Assembly (NCBI RefSeq): GCF_028867965.1
Contig: NZ_JAPQNT010000011.1
Location: 1-64,000 of the forward strand
Direction of reading: 5' to 3'
Length of the DNA stretch: 64,000 nt
DNA from: Flavobacterium sp. SUN046
GTDB taxonomy: Bacteria; Bacteroidota; Bacteroidia; Flavobacteriales; Flavobacteriaceae
The position numbers and the translations under genes are program-made. The notes under the pieces were generated by a model. It saw only the letters and a program-made list of their open reading frames with translations. It ran no database searches and had not been told where the DNA came from. Of this stretch, positions 51,940 through 60,527 are shown piece after piece. Numbering within the stretch: the stretch's first letter is position 1; every line of letters starts with the position of its first letter.

Positions 51940-51977
51940 CCACCTCGTCCTTCGGACACTCCTCCAAAGGAGGAGAA
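51940..51977 (-). repeat. 38-bp double-hairpin repeat, copy R4
   Basis: The exact reverse complement of R1 (32716-32753), 19 kb from the DUF559 gene, in the gap between the AAA+ and VWA genes. The preceding 51785-51895 also contains degenerate AACCGCAAAG / ACGCAAAG repeats. Confidence 0.88.
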
Positions 51978-52035
51978 TTTTAACCGGATTATTTAGTTTA
52001 AATTTAACTTTATTCGCTGTTATCTTAAATCTGTT

Positions 52036-52128
52036 AACTGAATTCTGCTACCTGAAATCTGCTATCTGCTACCTGAAATCTGCTATCTGCTATCTGAAAC
52101 CTGCTATCTGCTATCTGAAACCTGCTAT
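52036..52128. repeat. 21-bp tandem repeat array
   Basis: About four units of CTGCTATCTGCTATCTGAAA with variants (TACC for TATC), ending 2 bases before or inside the VWA stop region. This is a probable variable-number repeat. Together with R4 it fills the 340-bp gap 51785-52124; nothing else is seen there. Confidence 0.85.
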
Positions 52129-53243
52129 TTAATCTTCTTCTTCCTATTCGTCTCGTAATCTTCAAAAATCATTTCGCCCAAACCTTTTAGTCCTGTATAA
52201 AATGCCTTTCCTTGATTGGCTTCGGTAAATCGGTTTACGAATTTTTGCAAATACGGATCGTTTGCAATCATAAAAGTCGTAATCGGAATGTGTAATTTTC
52301 GAGCTTGTGCGGCTTGATTGTAGCATTGTTCTACAATATATTCGTCCAAACCATTACTGTTCATGTAATAGGTTCCGTCTTTTTCACGAACGCAACTTGG
52401 TTTTCCGTCGGTTATCATGAAAATTTGTTTGTTGGTATTTCGTTTTCTACGCAGCATGTCCATTGCCAATTGCAATCCTGCAACAGTATTGGTGTGGTAC
52501 GGTCCGACTTTTAAATACGGTAAATCTTTAATTGCGATTGGCCAAGCGTCGTTTCCGAAAACCAAAATATCAATGGTGTCTTTTGGATAACGTGTAGTAA
52601 TTAATTCAGCTAATGCCATCGCTACTTTTTTGGCTGGTGTAATTCGGTCTTCACCGTACAAAATCATACTGTGACTGATGTCAATCATCAAAACCGTACT
52701 CATTTGGGCTTTGAATTTGGAATCTTCTACTACCAAATCATTTTCCGTTAAACGAAATTCATCAACACCATTATTTACTTGTGCGTTGCGTAAACTTTCG
52801 GTTAGTGAAATACTTTCCAAACCATCACCAAATTGATACTCTCGAAATTCACCGGTTTGTTCGTCACCATTTCCAGAATATTTGGTTTTGTGATTTCCAG
52901 AACCTGATTTTTTAAGATTACCAAAAATCTGGTCTAAAGCCGATTGACGGATAGCTCTTTCGGTTTTGGCTGTAATGCCAGTTCCAGAAGTTCCATCGTC
53001 TTTAAGTTCTTCTCTGATGTAGCCTTTTTTCTTTAAGTCTTCAATGAAATCATCAATGGTATAGTTCTTATCGGTTAGTTTGTATTCAACATCTAACTGA
53101 CGTAACCAATCGATTGCTTCGTCAAAATCGCCTGAAGTATGCGTGATTAATTCTTTAAATATCTCGAAAAGTTTATCAAAAGGCGATTGAAATGGAGCTT
53201 CATAATTCTTGAAGAAAAATCCTTTTTTTATGTTGTTTTCCAT
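52125..53243 (-). CDS. VWA-domain protein, partner of the AAA+ ATPase
   Basis: A 372-residue cytoplasmic protein. Residues 1-175 are helical and charged; a von Willebrand A domain follows with an intact MIDAS: MIDISHS (Asp188, Ser190, Ser192), the Thr segment HTNTVAG and MITDGKPS. It resembles the D subunit of metal chelatases and VWA partners of MoxR ATPases, which insert metals or remodel proteins. It precedes the ATPase gene. Confidence 0.91.
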   Translation of the reverse strand: MENNIKKGFFFKNYEAPFQSPFDKLFEIFKELITHTSGDFDEAIDWLRQLDVEYKLTDKNYTIDDFIEDLKKKGYIREELKDDGTSGTGITAKTERAIRQSALDQIFGNLKKSGSGNHKTKYSGNGDEQTGEFREYQFGDGLESISLTESLRNAQVNNGVDEFRLTENDLVVEDSKFKAQMSTVLMIDISHSMILYGEDRITPAKKVAMALAELITTRYPKDTIDILVFGNDAWPIAIKDLPYLKVGPYHTNTVAGLQLAMDMLRRKRNTNKQIFMITDGKPSCVREKDGTYYMNSNGLDEYIVEQCYNQAAQARKLHIPITTFMIANDPYLQKFVNRFTEANQGKAFYTGLKGLGEMIFEDYETNRKKKIK

Positions 53244-53359
53244 AGAAAATAAAATTACTACATATTCTGAAATTGCAACAGAAAACGAATACTAATTTTA
53301 AGTTAAAGTAATTCGTTGATTTTTATTATAACTATAAGCTTGTAGAGTTAATTAAAAAA

Positions 53360-53387
53360 AGTCTTCGACAAGCTCAGACTGACAGCG
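53360..53387. repeat. GTCTTCGACAAGCTCAGAC dispersed repeat
   Basis: AGTCT … AGACT arms around CGACAAGCTC. From memory it is a common intergenic repeat type in flavobacteria. One copy is seen here, upstream of the VWA gene. Confidence 0.5.
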
Positions 53388-53463
53388 AAATTCTAATTGT
53401 TAACTGTAATTATTCCAAAATAGTATTTAGTTGGTGTTTAATTGATTAAACATAAAAGCAAGT

Positions 53464-53994
53464 TTATGAATGTAAATAATATGAACTTATAACATTTCGA
53501 ATAGAAACAAATCCGATTTTATCCAAATCAATTTCACTTCGTTTTATCCAAATTAAGTCTTTGATTTCGTCTTTGGCATTGATTGAAATGGCATCCGTTT
53601 TCAATTCACATTCGTAAAAAATATCCATAGTTCGATAAGGAACGGTTTTGTACAAATAATTATTGGGCGCAGTGGTGCTGTATTTCAAATTGGAAGAAGT
53701 GATTTCCAATCCTAATTCTTCTTGAATTTCACGACAAGCAGCTTCTTCGGCAGTTTCATTTGGATCGATAAATCCGCCAGGCAAATCTAGTTTTCCTTTA
53801 TCGGGATCAACATTTCTTACTGTGAAAAGGATTTTATCTTCAAAGGTGAAAATTACAGCAACCGCCGAAGCGATATTATGGTACAACACAAAATCACAAT
53901 CTGAACAATGCAATTTAAAATTATTGGTATAAGTCAGATTTTGCATGCCACAATTGGGACAAAATTTAAAGAATGAAGCTTCGTTTTCTTGCAT
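53464..53994 (-). CDS. Nudix hydrolase with N-terminal zinc ribbon
   Basis: A 176-residue protein. Residues 11-34 form a zinc ribbon (FCPNCG, HCSDCDF; Cys12, 15, 30, 33). The Nudix box runs from GGFIDPNETAEEAACREIQE into ELGLEI (residues 73-97) with all catalytic Glu residues. The order ribbon-Nudix recalls NudC-type NADH pyrophosphatases, but it is smaller (NudC about 257) and the substrate is open. It lies 1 bp behind guaC. Confidence 0.92.
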   Translation of the reverse strand: MQENEASFFKFCPNCGMQNLTYTNNFKLHCSDCDFVLYHNIASAVAVIFTFEDKILFTVRNVDPDKGKLDLPGGFIDPNETAEEAACREIQEELGLEITSSNLKYSTTAPNNYLYKTVPYRTMDIFYECELKTDAISINAKDEIKDLIWIKRSEIDLDKIGFVSIRNVISSYYLHS

Positions 53995-53995
53995 A

Positions 53996-55036
53996 TTATT
54001 TGGTAAAAATCCTGTTTTCTTGTTCTAAAACTCTAATGAAAGTAGTTCGTTTGGTCAGTTCTTTCAATTTGGAAGCGCCTACATAAGTGCATGTACTTCT
54101 TATTCCGCCTAGAATATCCAATAATGTATCGATTACATCACCTTTAAACGGAACTTGAACCGTTTTCCCTTCACTGGCTCTGTATTCAGCAACGCCACCA
54201 ACGTGTTTGTTCATTGCGGTTTCCGAGCTCATTCCGTAGAATTGTTTGTATTGTTCGCCTTTAATTTCGATTAATTCGCCACCACTTTCAGTATGACCTG
54301 CTAACATGCCGCCAAGCATTACAAAATCAGCTCCAGCTCCAAATGCTTTAGAAACATCGCCTGGTGTAGCGCATCCGCCATCGCTAATGATGTGTCCACC
54401 TAATCCATGAGCAGCATCGGCGCACTCAATAATTGCAGAAAGTTGCGGATATCCAACTCCGGTTTTGACTCTTGTTGTACAAACCGAACCAGGTCCGATT
54501 CCGACTTTTACAATATCGGCACCTTCCAAAAGAAGCTCTTCAACCATTTCGCCAGTAACTACATTACCTGCAATGATTACTTTATCTGGATACTGCTTAC
54601 GTGCTTGTTTTAAGAAACTTACAAAATGTTCTGAATAACCGTTTGCTACATCAATGCACAGGAATTTTAGTTGCGGATTGTGTTCAAATATTTCGGCTAT
54701 TTTCTTGAAATCGGCTTTTCCAGTTCCAGTACTTACAGCAATATAATCACAGATATTGGATGGAGCGTACTTTATAAAATTATTCCATTCTTGAATTGTG
54801 TAGTGCTTGTGAATGCAGGAAAACAATTTTTCTTTTGCTAACGCTAAAGCCATTTCAAAAGTGCCAACTGTATCCATATTTGCAGCCATAATGGGTACGC
54901 CTGTCCAAGTTGCAGTACTGTGTTTGAACTTAAAATCTCGTTCCAATGATACCTGTGCTCTACTGTTTAGCGTAGAACGTTTTGGTCGAATCATTACATC
55001 TTTAAATCCTAATTTTAGTTCGGTTTCTATTCTCAT
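53996..55036 (-). CDS. guaC: GMP reductase
   Basis: GuaC converts GMP to IMP with NADPH, a purine interconversion step. The 346 residues match E. coli GuaC (347). The IMPDH/GMPR barrel shows [19 protein letters not shown], the loop [20 protein letters not shown] with catalytic Cys, [20 protein letters not shown] and [20 protein letters not shown]. No CBS domains are present, which excludes IMP dehydrogenase. It is first in an operon with a Nudix gene. Confidence 0.95.
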   Translation of the reverse strand: MRIETELKLGFKDVMIRPKRSTLNSRAQVSLERDFKFKHSTATWTGVPIMAANMDTVGTFEMALALAKEKLFSCIHKHYTIQEWNNFIKYAPSNICDYIAVSTGTGKADFKKIAEIFEHNPQLKFLCIDVANGYSEHFVSFLKQARKQYPDKVIIAGNVVTGEMVEELLLEGADIVKVGIGPGSVCTTRVKTGVGYPQLSAIIECADAAHGLGGHIISDGGCATPGDVSKAFGAGADFVMLGGMLAGHTESGGELIEIKGEQYKQFYGMSSETAMNKHVGGVAEYRASEGKTVQVPFKGDVIDTLLDILGGIRSTCTYVGASKLKELTKRTTFIRVLEQENRIFTK

Positions 55037-55059
55037 TTCTTGTCCGTTTACATTGAATT

Positions 55060-55067
55060 CAAATGTA
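55060..55067 (-). promoter_or_regulatory. -7 promoter element of guaC
   Basis: TACATTTG on the minus strand matches TAnnTTTG, 23 bp before the start codon. Confidence 0.55.
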
Positions 55068-55171
55068 TGACATTAGAAAAAATATGCACATAAAAATTGA
55101 AATTTAAACAGTACTATTTATCAACAATTGTTAGTAAAAATGTGATTTATTTAATTTGAATTCAAAATAGA

Positions 55172-55600
55172 TTTTTACACGAATTTCACAAATTTGCACG
55201 AAATAGATTGTTTGAAATTAAATTACATGAATTATAATTTGATTTATTTGAATTTAATATAACATAAAAAAATAAAGTTTTTTACACGAATTTCACAAAT
55301 TTGCACGAAATAGATTGTTTGAAATTAAATTACACGAATTAAAATCTGATTTATTTGAATTTAATATAACATAAAAAATAAAGTTTTTTACACGAATTTC
55401 ACAAATTTGCACGAAATAGATTCTTTGAAATTAAATTACACGAATTAAAATTTGATTTATTTGAATTTAATATAACATAAAAAAATAAAGTTTTTTACAC
55501 GAATTTCACAAATTTGCACGAAATAGATTCTTTGAAATTAAATTACACGAATTAAAATTTGATTTATCAGATTCTATTCGTGTAATTGTCTAGATGAAAT
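55172..55600. repeat. Tandem array of about four 107-bp units
   Basis: The phrase ACACGAATTTCACAAATTTG recurs at 55177, 55284, 55390 and 55497 (periods 107, 106, 107). Units are nearly identical except for scattered substitutions and one A lost; the fourth diverges after about 70 bp. The 653-bp gap 55037-55689 holds this array, the guaC promoter and the inverted segment after it; no gene is seen. Confidence 0.92.
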
Positions 55601-55640
55601 TCGTGTCAATTGGTGAAATTCGTGTGTAAATATAAAAATT
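55577..55640. repeat. Inverted partial copies closing the tandem array
   Basis: ATTCGTGTAATTG, GAAATTCGTGTCAATTGG and GTGAAATTCGTGTGTAAA are reverse complements of the array's ACACGAATTTCAC core. The region can therefore fold back on the direct units. Confidence 0.75.
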
Positions 55641-55689
55641 ATGTTGAACTCACGTTAATTTAGTAATTTTACCGAATCAAAATACACTT

Positions 55690-56262
55690 ATGCGACCAGA
55701 TTACATCTTAGATCAAGAATTTAAAGACCAAACTTTTGACGATACAAATACTAAATTTAAAGATTTTGAGAATTGTACGTTTCACAACTGCGATTTTAGA
55801 AATTGTACGTTTCAAACGGTAACTTATATCGATTGCAATTTTTTTGATTGTAATTTTCAAGAAACTAAAGTCAATTATGTTTCTTTACGTGGTGTGTTTT
55901 TTAACAAATGTAATTTTACGAGCGTCAATTTTGCAATGACTGATCAAGTGATTTATGAATTTCACTTTAAAGATTGTTTGTTGGATTATTCCAAATTTTA
56001 TGCTTTGAAGTTAAAGAAAATGCAGTTTATTAATTGTAGCATGATTTCGGTTGATTTTATGGGAAGTGATTTAACCGAAGTTTTATTTGACAATTGCAAT
56101 TTACGAAGAGCTGTTTTTATTGATACTATTGCCAATAAAGCTGATTTTTCTACTAGTTATGATTATGCTTTTGATCCTGATAAGAATAAAATTAAGAAAG
56201 CGATTTTTTCACAAGATGGTTTGAAAGGTCTTTTGGAGAAATATGATATTATTGTGAAATAA
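55690..56262 (+). CDS. Pentapeptide-repeat protein
   Basis: A 190-residue cytoplasmic protein made of pentapeptide repeats, A(N/D)LXX-like with a strong Cys/Phe pattern (FENCTFHNCDFRNCTF, YIDCNFFDCNF, NKCNFTSVNF, LDYSKFYALKLKKMQF, VLFDNCNLRRAVF). These form a right-handed square beta-helix. The size and cysteine-rich pattern resemble the Qnr/MfpA group that mimics DNA and protects gyrase, but other roles are equally possible. Confidence 0.92.
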   Translation: MRPDYILDQEFKDQTFDDTNTKFKDFENCTFHNCDFRNCTFQTVTYIDCNFFDCNFQETKVNYVSLRGVFFNKCNFTSVNFAMTDQVIYEFHFKDCLLDYSKFYALKLKKMQFINCSMISVDFMGSDLTEVLFDNCNLRRAVFIDTIANKADFSTSYDYAFDPDKNKIKKAIFSQDGLKGLLEKYDIIVK

Positions 56263-56302
56263 TACATTTTTATTCGTTAATTTATATATTAATATTTTTT
56301 TT

Positions 56303-57334
56303 ATGAAAAAAACATATCTATTTTTTTTGATTATAATAATTAATAAAAACTATTCTCAAACAATTAATTTTCAGGATGTTAATTTTAAAAATGCTTTATT
56401 AAACACAATATGCATTGATTCTAATGGCAACGGAATAATTGATGCAGATGCCGACACTAATAATGATGGAGAAATTGATCATTCTGAAATTGCTTCCGTA
56501 ACTTTTTTAAATGTTTCAAATAACAACATAACTTCGTTACAAGGTATTGAAAATTTCATCAATTTAAGAAATTTAGAATGTAGTAGTAATCTTTTAACCA
56601 ATCTTGATGCTTCATCATTATCTAATTTAACATTCTTATCATGTAACAATAACTTTATCAACTCATTAAATATAAACAACTTAAATTATTTAGAGAGACT
56701 AACCTGCGGTTTTAATCAACTGACAACTTTAAACTTTCAAAATCATCCAAGTTTAAATTATGTTATTTGTGGTAATAATTTATTTTCCGAACTCAATATG
56801 TGTGGAAGTGGTGTTAGCTTTCTTTGGTGTAATGATAACCCAAATCTTACAACTTTAATTTTAAAAAATGGCGTAATTAGTAATTTGAATACCTATTCTA
56901 ATAAAGCTACACCTCCATCGTATCCATTACCACAATTGAGACTAGATGGTTTACCTTCATTAAACTATCTTTGTTATGACGTAGGAGAATTAGCGGAAAT
57001 TAATTTCTTTGCTGGAGGCTTTGTTAGTACTGGAGTAACACTAGTTTCTGATTGTGACAGTTATTGTTTACAGCCAATTTTACCTAACATGGCTTTTGAA
57101 AATAATTCAATTAAAATATTTCCTAATCCAACAAACCACTGGCTTTATTTTGAAAGCACCTCAAACAATGTTATTGAAGAAATTAAAATTTATAATACTT
57201 TGGGACAGTTAATGGGTTCAAAAAAGGCAAATAATGTAAGCTATATTGATGTAAGCGAATTGAATTTTGGAACCTACATTATAGAAATTCAAACTATAAA
57301 TGGAAAAGTAAAAAAGAAATTTATCAAACTATAA
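56303..57334 (+). CDS. Secreted leucine-rich-repeat protein with T9SS type A sorting domain
   Basis: A 343-residue exported protein. After the signal peptide (…KNYS/Q) come Ca-binding-like loops (DSNGNGIIDADADTNNDGEI), then leucine-rich repeats (VTFLNVSNNNITSLQGIENF, LRNLECSSNLLTNLDASSL) to about residue 250, and a C-terminal type IX sorting domain (IKIFPNPTNHWLYF … KKKFIKL). It is carried to the cell surface by the type IX system. Its 3' end overlaps menC by 6 bp on the opposite strand. Confidence 0.92.
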   Translation: MKKTYLFFLIIIINKNYSQTINFQDVNFKNALLNTICIDSNGNGIIDADADTNNDGEIDHSEIASVTFLNVSNNNITSLQGIENFINLRNLECSSNLLTNLDASSLSNLTFLSCNNNFINSLNINNLNYLERLTCGFNQLTTLNFQNHPSLNYVICGNNLFSELNMCGSGVSFLWCNDNPNLTTLILKNGVISNLNTYSNKATPPSYPLPQLRLDGLPSLNYLCYDVGELAEINFFAGGFVSTGVTLVSDCDSYCLQPILPNMAFENNSIKIFPNPTNHWLYFESTSNNVIEEIKIYNTLGQLMGSKKANNVSYIDVSELNFGTYIIEIQTINGKVKKKFIKL

Positions 57335-58372
57335 TTTAAGTTTTTCAATATCCCAAACCAAAGCTGAATCATACCAAATCTGTCCATTTTTAACTTCCAA
57401 CGGACAATCAAAATTATTAGTATATAAACCTCCTGTTCCTAATCCTTGAGGCATTTTATTATTTTGCAAAAATGTCCATTGTGCGATTGCGTTCAATCCG
57501 ATGTTGCTTTCTAAAGCCGAAGTGATCCACCAACCAATATTTAATTTTTCAGCTAAGTCAATCCATTCTTTTGTTCCTCGAAATCCACCCACAAAACTTG
57601 GCTTCAAAATAATGTATTGTGGTTTGATTTTTTGTAGTAGTTGTTCTTTTTCTGCTAATGCAAACACACCTATTAGTTCTTCATCTAAAGCAATTGGAAT
57701 TGGAGTGATTTTACACAGTTCTGCCATAGTGTCAGTATGGTTTTTTGCAATAGGTTGCTCTATACTATGTAATTCAAATCCAGCTAATTGATTTAATTTA
57801 TCTAAAGCTAATTCTTCACTAAAAGCTCCGTTTGCATCTACTCTAATTTCTATAGTTTTGGAGTCGTAATTTTGACGAATAAAGTGCAATAAGTCGAGTT
57901 CTTTTTGGAAATCTATGGCTCCGATTTTTAGTTTAATGCACTGGAAACCTTGTGCTAATTTTTCATCAATTTGTTGCTTCATAAAGACCTCATCGCCCAT
58001 CCAAACTAAGCCATTTATCAGAATTGATTTAGTAGAATTTGTAAAATCTGATGGAAATAATAGATACGGATTTTCACTTTCTAATGATTTAAAAGCCATT
58101 TCAACACCAAATTGAATGGATGGAAATTCGATTAATTCTTGCCACAAAACAGCTTCACCCAGATGAATATTTTGGCAAGTCCATTTTAGTTTTTCTTCAT
58201 AATCGGGTCTGTCGTCTGCGCTTAATCCGCGAAGGATTCCGCACTCGCCTATTCCTTTTTTGCCCTGTTTTTCAAGAATGATGAACCAGGTTTCTTTTTC
58301 GTTTAGAACGCCTCTTGAAGTTCCAGATGGTCGTTTGAAGTTTAGAATGTATTTTTGATAAGTGGCTTTCAT
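57329..58372 (-). CDS. menC: o-Succinylbenzoate synthase
   Basis: MenC dehydrates SHCHC to o-succinylbenzoate in menaquinone synthesis. The 347-residue enolase-superfamily protein has the Lys pair in CIKLKIG, metal ligands RVDANGAF (Asp), SIEQPI (Glu) and ALDEELIG (Asp), the second Lys ILKPSFVGGF and SALESNIGL. No ATP-grasp or epimerase hallmark replaces these. menA and menB lie in the same minus-strand region at 60-64 kb. Confidence 0.93.
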   Translation of the reverse strand: MKATYQKYILNFKRPSGTSRGVLNEKETWFIILEKQGKKGIGECGILRGLSADDRPDYEEKLKWTCQNIHLGEAVLWQELIEFPSIQFGVEMAFKSLESENPYLLFPSDFTNSTKSILINGLVWMGDEVFMKQQIDEKLAQGFQCIKLKIGAIDFQKELDLLHFIRQNYDSKTIEIRVDANGAFSEELALDKLNQLAGFELHSIEQPIAKNHTDTMAELCKITPIPIALDEELIGVFALAEKEQLLQKIKPQYIILKPSFVGGFRGTKEWIDLAEKLNIGWWITSALESNIGLNAIAQWTFLQNNKMPQGLGTGGLYTNNFDCPLEVKNGQIWYDSALVWDIEKLKL

Positions 58373-58401
58373 TATTTTTAGGTTCTGAGATTCTAAGATA
58401 G

Positions 58402-58443
58402 TAAGGTTCTGAGATTTTTAGGTCTTAGTAACTCAGAACCTTA
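58402..58443. repeat. 12-bp inverted repeat with TAAGGTTCTGAG arms
   Basis: TAAGGTTCTGAG and CTCAGAACCTTA are separated by 18 bp. Around them (58378-58460) lie further GGTTCTGAG and TTAGTAACTCA fragments, a low-complexity repeat family. No T run follows. Confidence 0.7.
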
Positions 58444-58470
58444 GTACCTTAGTAACTCACATTAAAATGG

Positions 58471-59676
58471 CTACTCCAAAACACGTAAAATTTTCTTAAG
58501 GTTTTCAGATGGTAAACCAAATTTTTCAAATTCCTTGAAGTCAATTTTTACTTGTTCTAACCATGTTTTTCCGTTTTCTAAATTCTGATTGGAATATTTT
58601 TTATGGATATCTTTGGCTTGTGAGAGTCTGTCTGTAAACATGTACACGTGTGCTAATTTCAATTGTAAATTGATATCCGATGGATTTAACTGCAAGCCTT
58701 TGTTGTACTTTTCTTCTGCTTTAGAATATTGTTTTGTAAGCAAATAATAATTTCCTAACAAAGCATAATCGGTTGAAGTTGCTTTGTTTTTATTAATGAT
58801 TTCAGTTGTAATTAGCTCTATTGCTTCGGTAATTTTGCCTTTTTTAAATAAGGCTAACGATTTATCTCGAATGGCATCGAAGTATTTGTTGATTTCGCCG
58901 GTTTGTTTCAAGCTTTCTTCGGTAGCGACTTCAATAGCTCTGTTTTTTTCTATTGGTAGCAATTGATTGAATTCGCTTGACTTGTATTTTTTAGAAATGG
59001 TTTCAATGAATAAGGCGTAAAACTGTTCTTTTTTGCTTAAAGTTTTCGTTATATCTAAGTTTTGAGCAATTTTTAATAGTTCTTTTTTAGCATCGACTTC
59101 CCAACCTCGACTGGCTTTATTGTCAATCCACGGCACCACTTCTAAAATTATTTTTTCTTTTAAAACCCAATTGTCACTTTGAAAAGCAAAATACAAATTT
59201 TGAGTTTTGGAACTCATGCACGTGGTACTTTTAGAATTTATAATTCGGGCTTCTTTATTGATTGGTGTATCTTGAACGATACAAGCTTTGTCGGTTTTTT
59301 CGGTTGTTAGGTAATTATCGGCGTCTTTGGGTTGCGAGAAAATGGCGTATTTGCATTTGTCATCGCCTGAAATTGTTGATAACAAAAATACGGCACCGGC
59401 TGTTCCTTGACTGATTCCGGTTGGATCTGGAATGGCTTTAAGAACCGAAACCAAACTTGAAGATAACTTTTGATTGTCATCAAGAATGGTTATTCTGTAC
59501 ACTATTTCGGTTGTTCCTTCAGGAAAATCGGCTGTTTTTATTACTTTCTTTTCGCCTGCACGTAATGTGATGGTTTCGTTGGTTGTTCTGATGTTGTCCC
59601 AATAACCGTCTTTGGATTGTGCAAAAGTTAGCGTTGAAATTAATAACAATGCTACAATTTTTATTTTATGAACCAT
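58471..59676 (-). CDS. Exported TPR protein (401 aa)
   Basis: A signal peptide (…LTFA/QSK) is followed by a beta-rich N-terminal half (residues 25-200) with several Cys (DDKCKYAIF, DKACIVQ, TTCMSSK). A C-terminal tetratricopeptide array follows (ALFKKGKITEAIELITTEII, DYALLGNYYLLTKQYSKAEE, KYNKGLQLNPSDINLQLKLA). TPRs mediate protein contacts; no enzyme signature is seen. It probably acts in the periplasm. Confidence 0.85.
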   Translation of the reverse strand: MVHKIKIVALLLISTLTFAQSKDGYWDNIRTTNETITLRAGEKKVIKTADFPEGTTEIVYRITILDDNQKLSSSLVSVLKAIPDPTGISQGTAGAVFLLSTISGDDKCKYAIFSQPKDADNYLTTEKTDKACIVQDTPINKEARIINSKSTTCMSSKTQNLYFAFQSDNWVLKEKIILEVVPWIDNKASRGWEVDAKKELLKIAQNLDITKTLSKKEQFYALFIETISKKYKSSEFNQLLPIEKNRAIEVATEESLKQTGEINKYFDAIRDKSLALFKKGKITEAIELITTEIINKNKATSTDYALLGNYYLLTKQYSKAEEKYNKGLQLNPSDINLQLKLAHVYMFTDRLSQAKDIHKKYSNQNLENGKTWLEQVKIDFKEFEKFGLPSENLKKILRVLE

Positions 59677-59762
59677 TAAGGAATTAAGTTTAATTAAGAT
59701 TGTGTTTATTTATGTACAGAATTCGTATTAAATTCTGATTTCTATTCCATACAATTGCTAAT

Positions 59763-59843
59763 TAGCCCTGATTGGAGCAGTTACCGTGTAACGCGGAAAG
59801 CAGGAACATGGTTTGTAACAATTCTCGTGCCAGTCGCTCCTAA
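59763..59843 (+). ncRNA. Structured element resembling the flavo-1 RNA motif, copy 2 (strand uncertain)
   Basis: This carries the same three blocks as 3418-3514 (TAGCCCTGATTGGA, GGAAAGCAGGAA, TCGCTCCTA). The variable hairpin is GTTAC-CGT-GTAAC. GGAGC at the start can also pair with GCTCC at the end. As with copy 1, it ends at the 3' end of a converging metallo-beta-lactamase-fold gene. Confidence 0.5.
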
Positions 59844-59848
59844 GTATT

Positions 59849-60526
59849 TTAAAGATTTATGCTTTCGCCGATTTGTAATAGCATTAAGTCTTTTCCGGCA
59901 TCGAAGAATTTCTTTTTGGCTTCGTCGTGGTTGATTTCGATGTAACCGAACGTATCAAAATGCACGCCAAGCACTTTATCACAATCTACAAAATCGGATG
60001 CCAAAATAGCATCTTCAACATCCATTGTGAAATTGTTTCCTATGGATAGAATTGCCAAATCGAGTTTGGTGCGCATTGGAATGAGTTTCATGTCCATTGT
60101 TAGTGCCGTATCGCCTGAGATGTAGATGTTTTTGTGTTCGCCTTCGATTACAAATCCAGCAGGATTTCCGCCATAACTTCCGTCTGGAAAGGAACTAGAA
60201 TGTACTGCGTTTACCACTTTTACTTTTCCGAAATCGAATTGCCAGCTTCCGCCGTGGTTCATTGGATGGTGTTTGTAACCTTTGGTTCCGTAATGAACTG
60301 CAACTTCATAAGTTGAAATGATGGTTGCTTCGGTGCGTTTTGCAATAACCTCAACGTCAAGAATGTGGTCGTTATGAGCATGCGTAAGTAGAATATAATC
60401 CGCTTGAAGTGTATTGACATCAATATGAGCCGCTTTGGGATTAGCAGTGATAAATGGATCTACCAGTATGTGTTTTCCGCTTACTTCTATTCCGATGCAG
60501 GCGTGTCCGTAGAATGTTATTTTCAT
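59849..60526 (-). CDS. UPF0173 metal-dependent hydrolase (metallo-beta-lactamase fold)
   Basis: A 225-residue protein of the UPF0173 (YtkL-like) family: ITFYGHACIGIEVSG, LTHAHNDHILDVEVIAKR (HxHxDH), PMNHGGSW, VNAVHSSSFPDG, ISGDTALTMDMKLI, and GVHFDTFGYIEI. All zinc ligands are intact. The substrate is unknown for the family. It starts 1 bp after the menA stop and so is in its operon. Confidence 0.93.
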   Translation of the reverse strand: MKITFYGHACIGIEVSGKHILVDPFITANPKAAHIDVNTLQADYILLTHAHNDHILDVEVIAKRTEATIISTYEVAVHYGTKGYKHHPMNHGGSWQFDFGKVKVVNAVHSSSFPDGSYGGNPAGFVIEGEHKNIYISGDTALTMDMKLIPMRTKLDLAILSIGNNFTMDVEDAILASDFVDCDKVLGVHFDTFGYIEINHDEAKKKFFDAGKDLMLLQIGESINL

Positions 60527-60527
60527 A

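Noticed and set aside
55172..55600. Possible CRISPR array
   Set aside because: The whole 107-bp period is conserved, with no variable spacers and no cas genes nearby; it is a plain tandem repeat.
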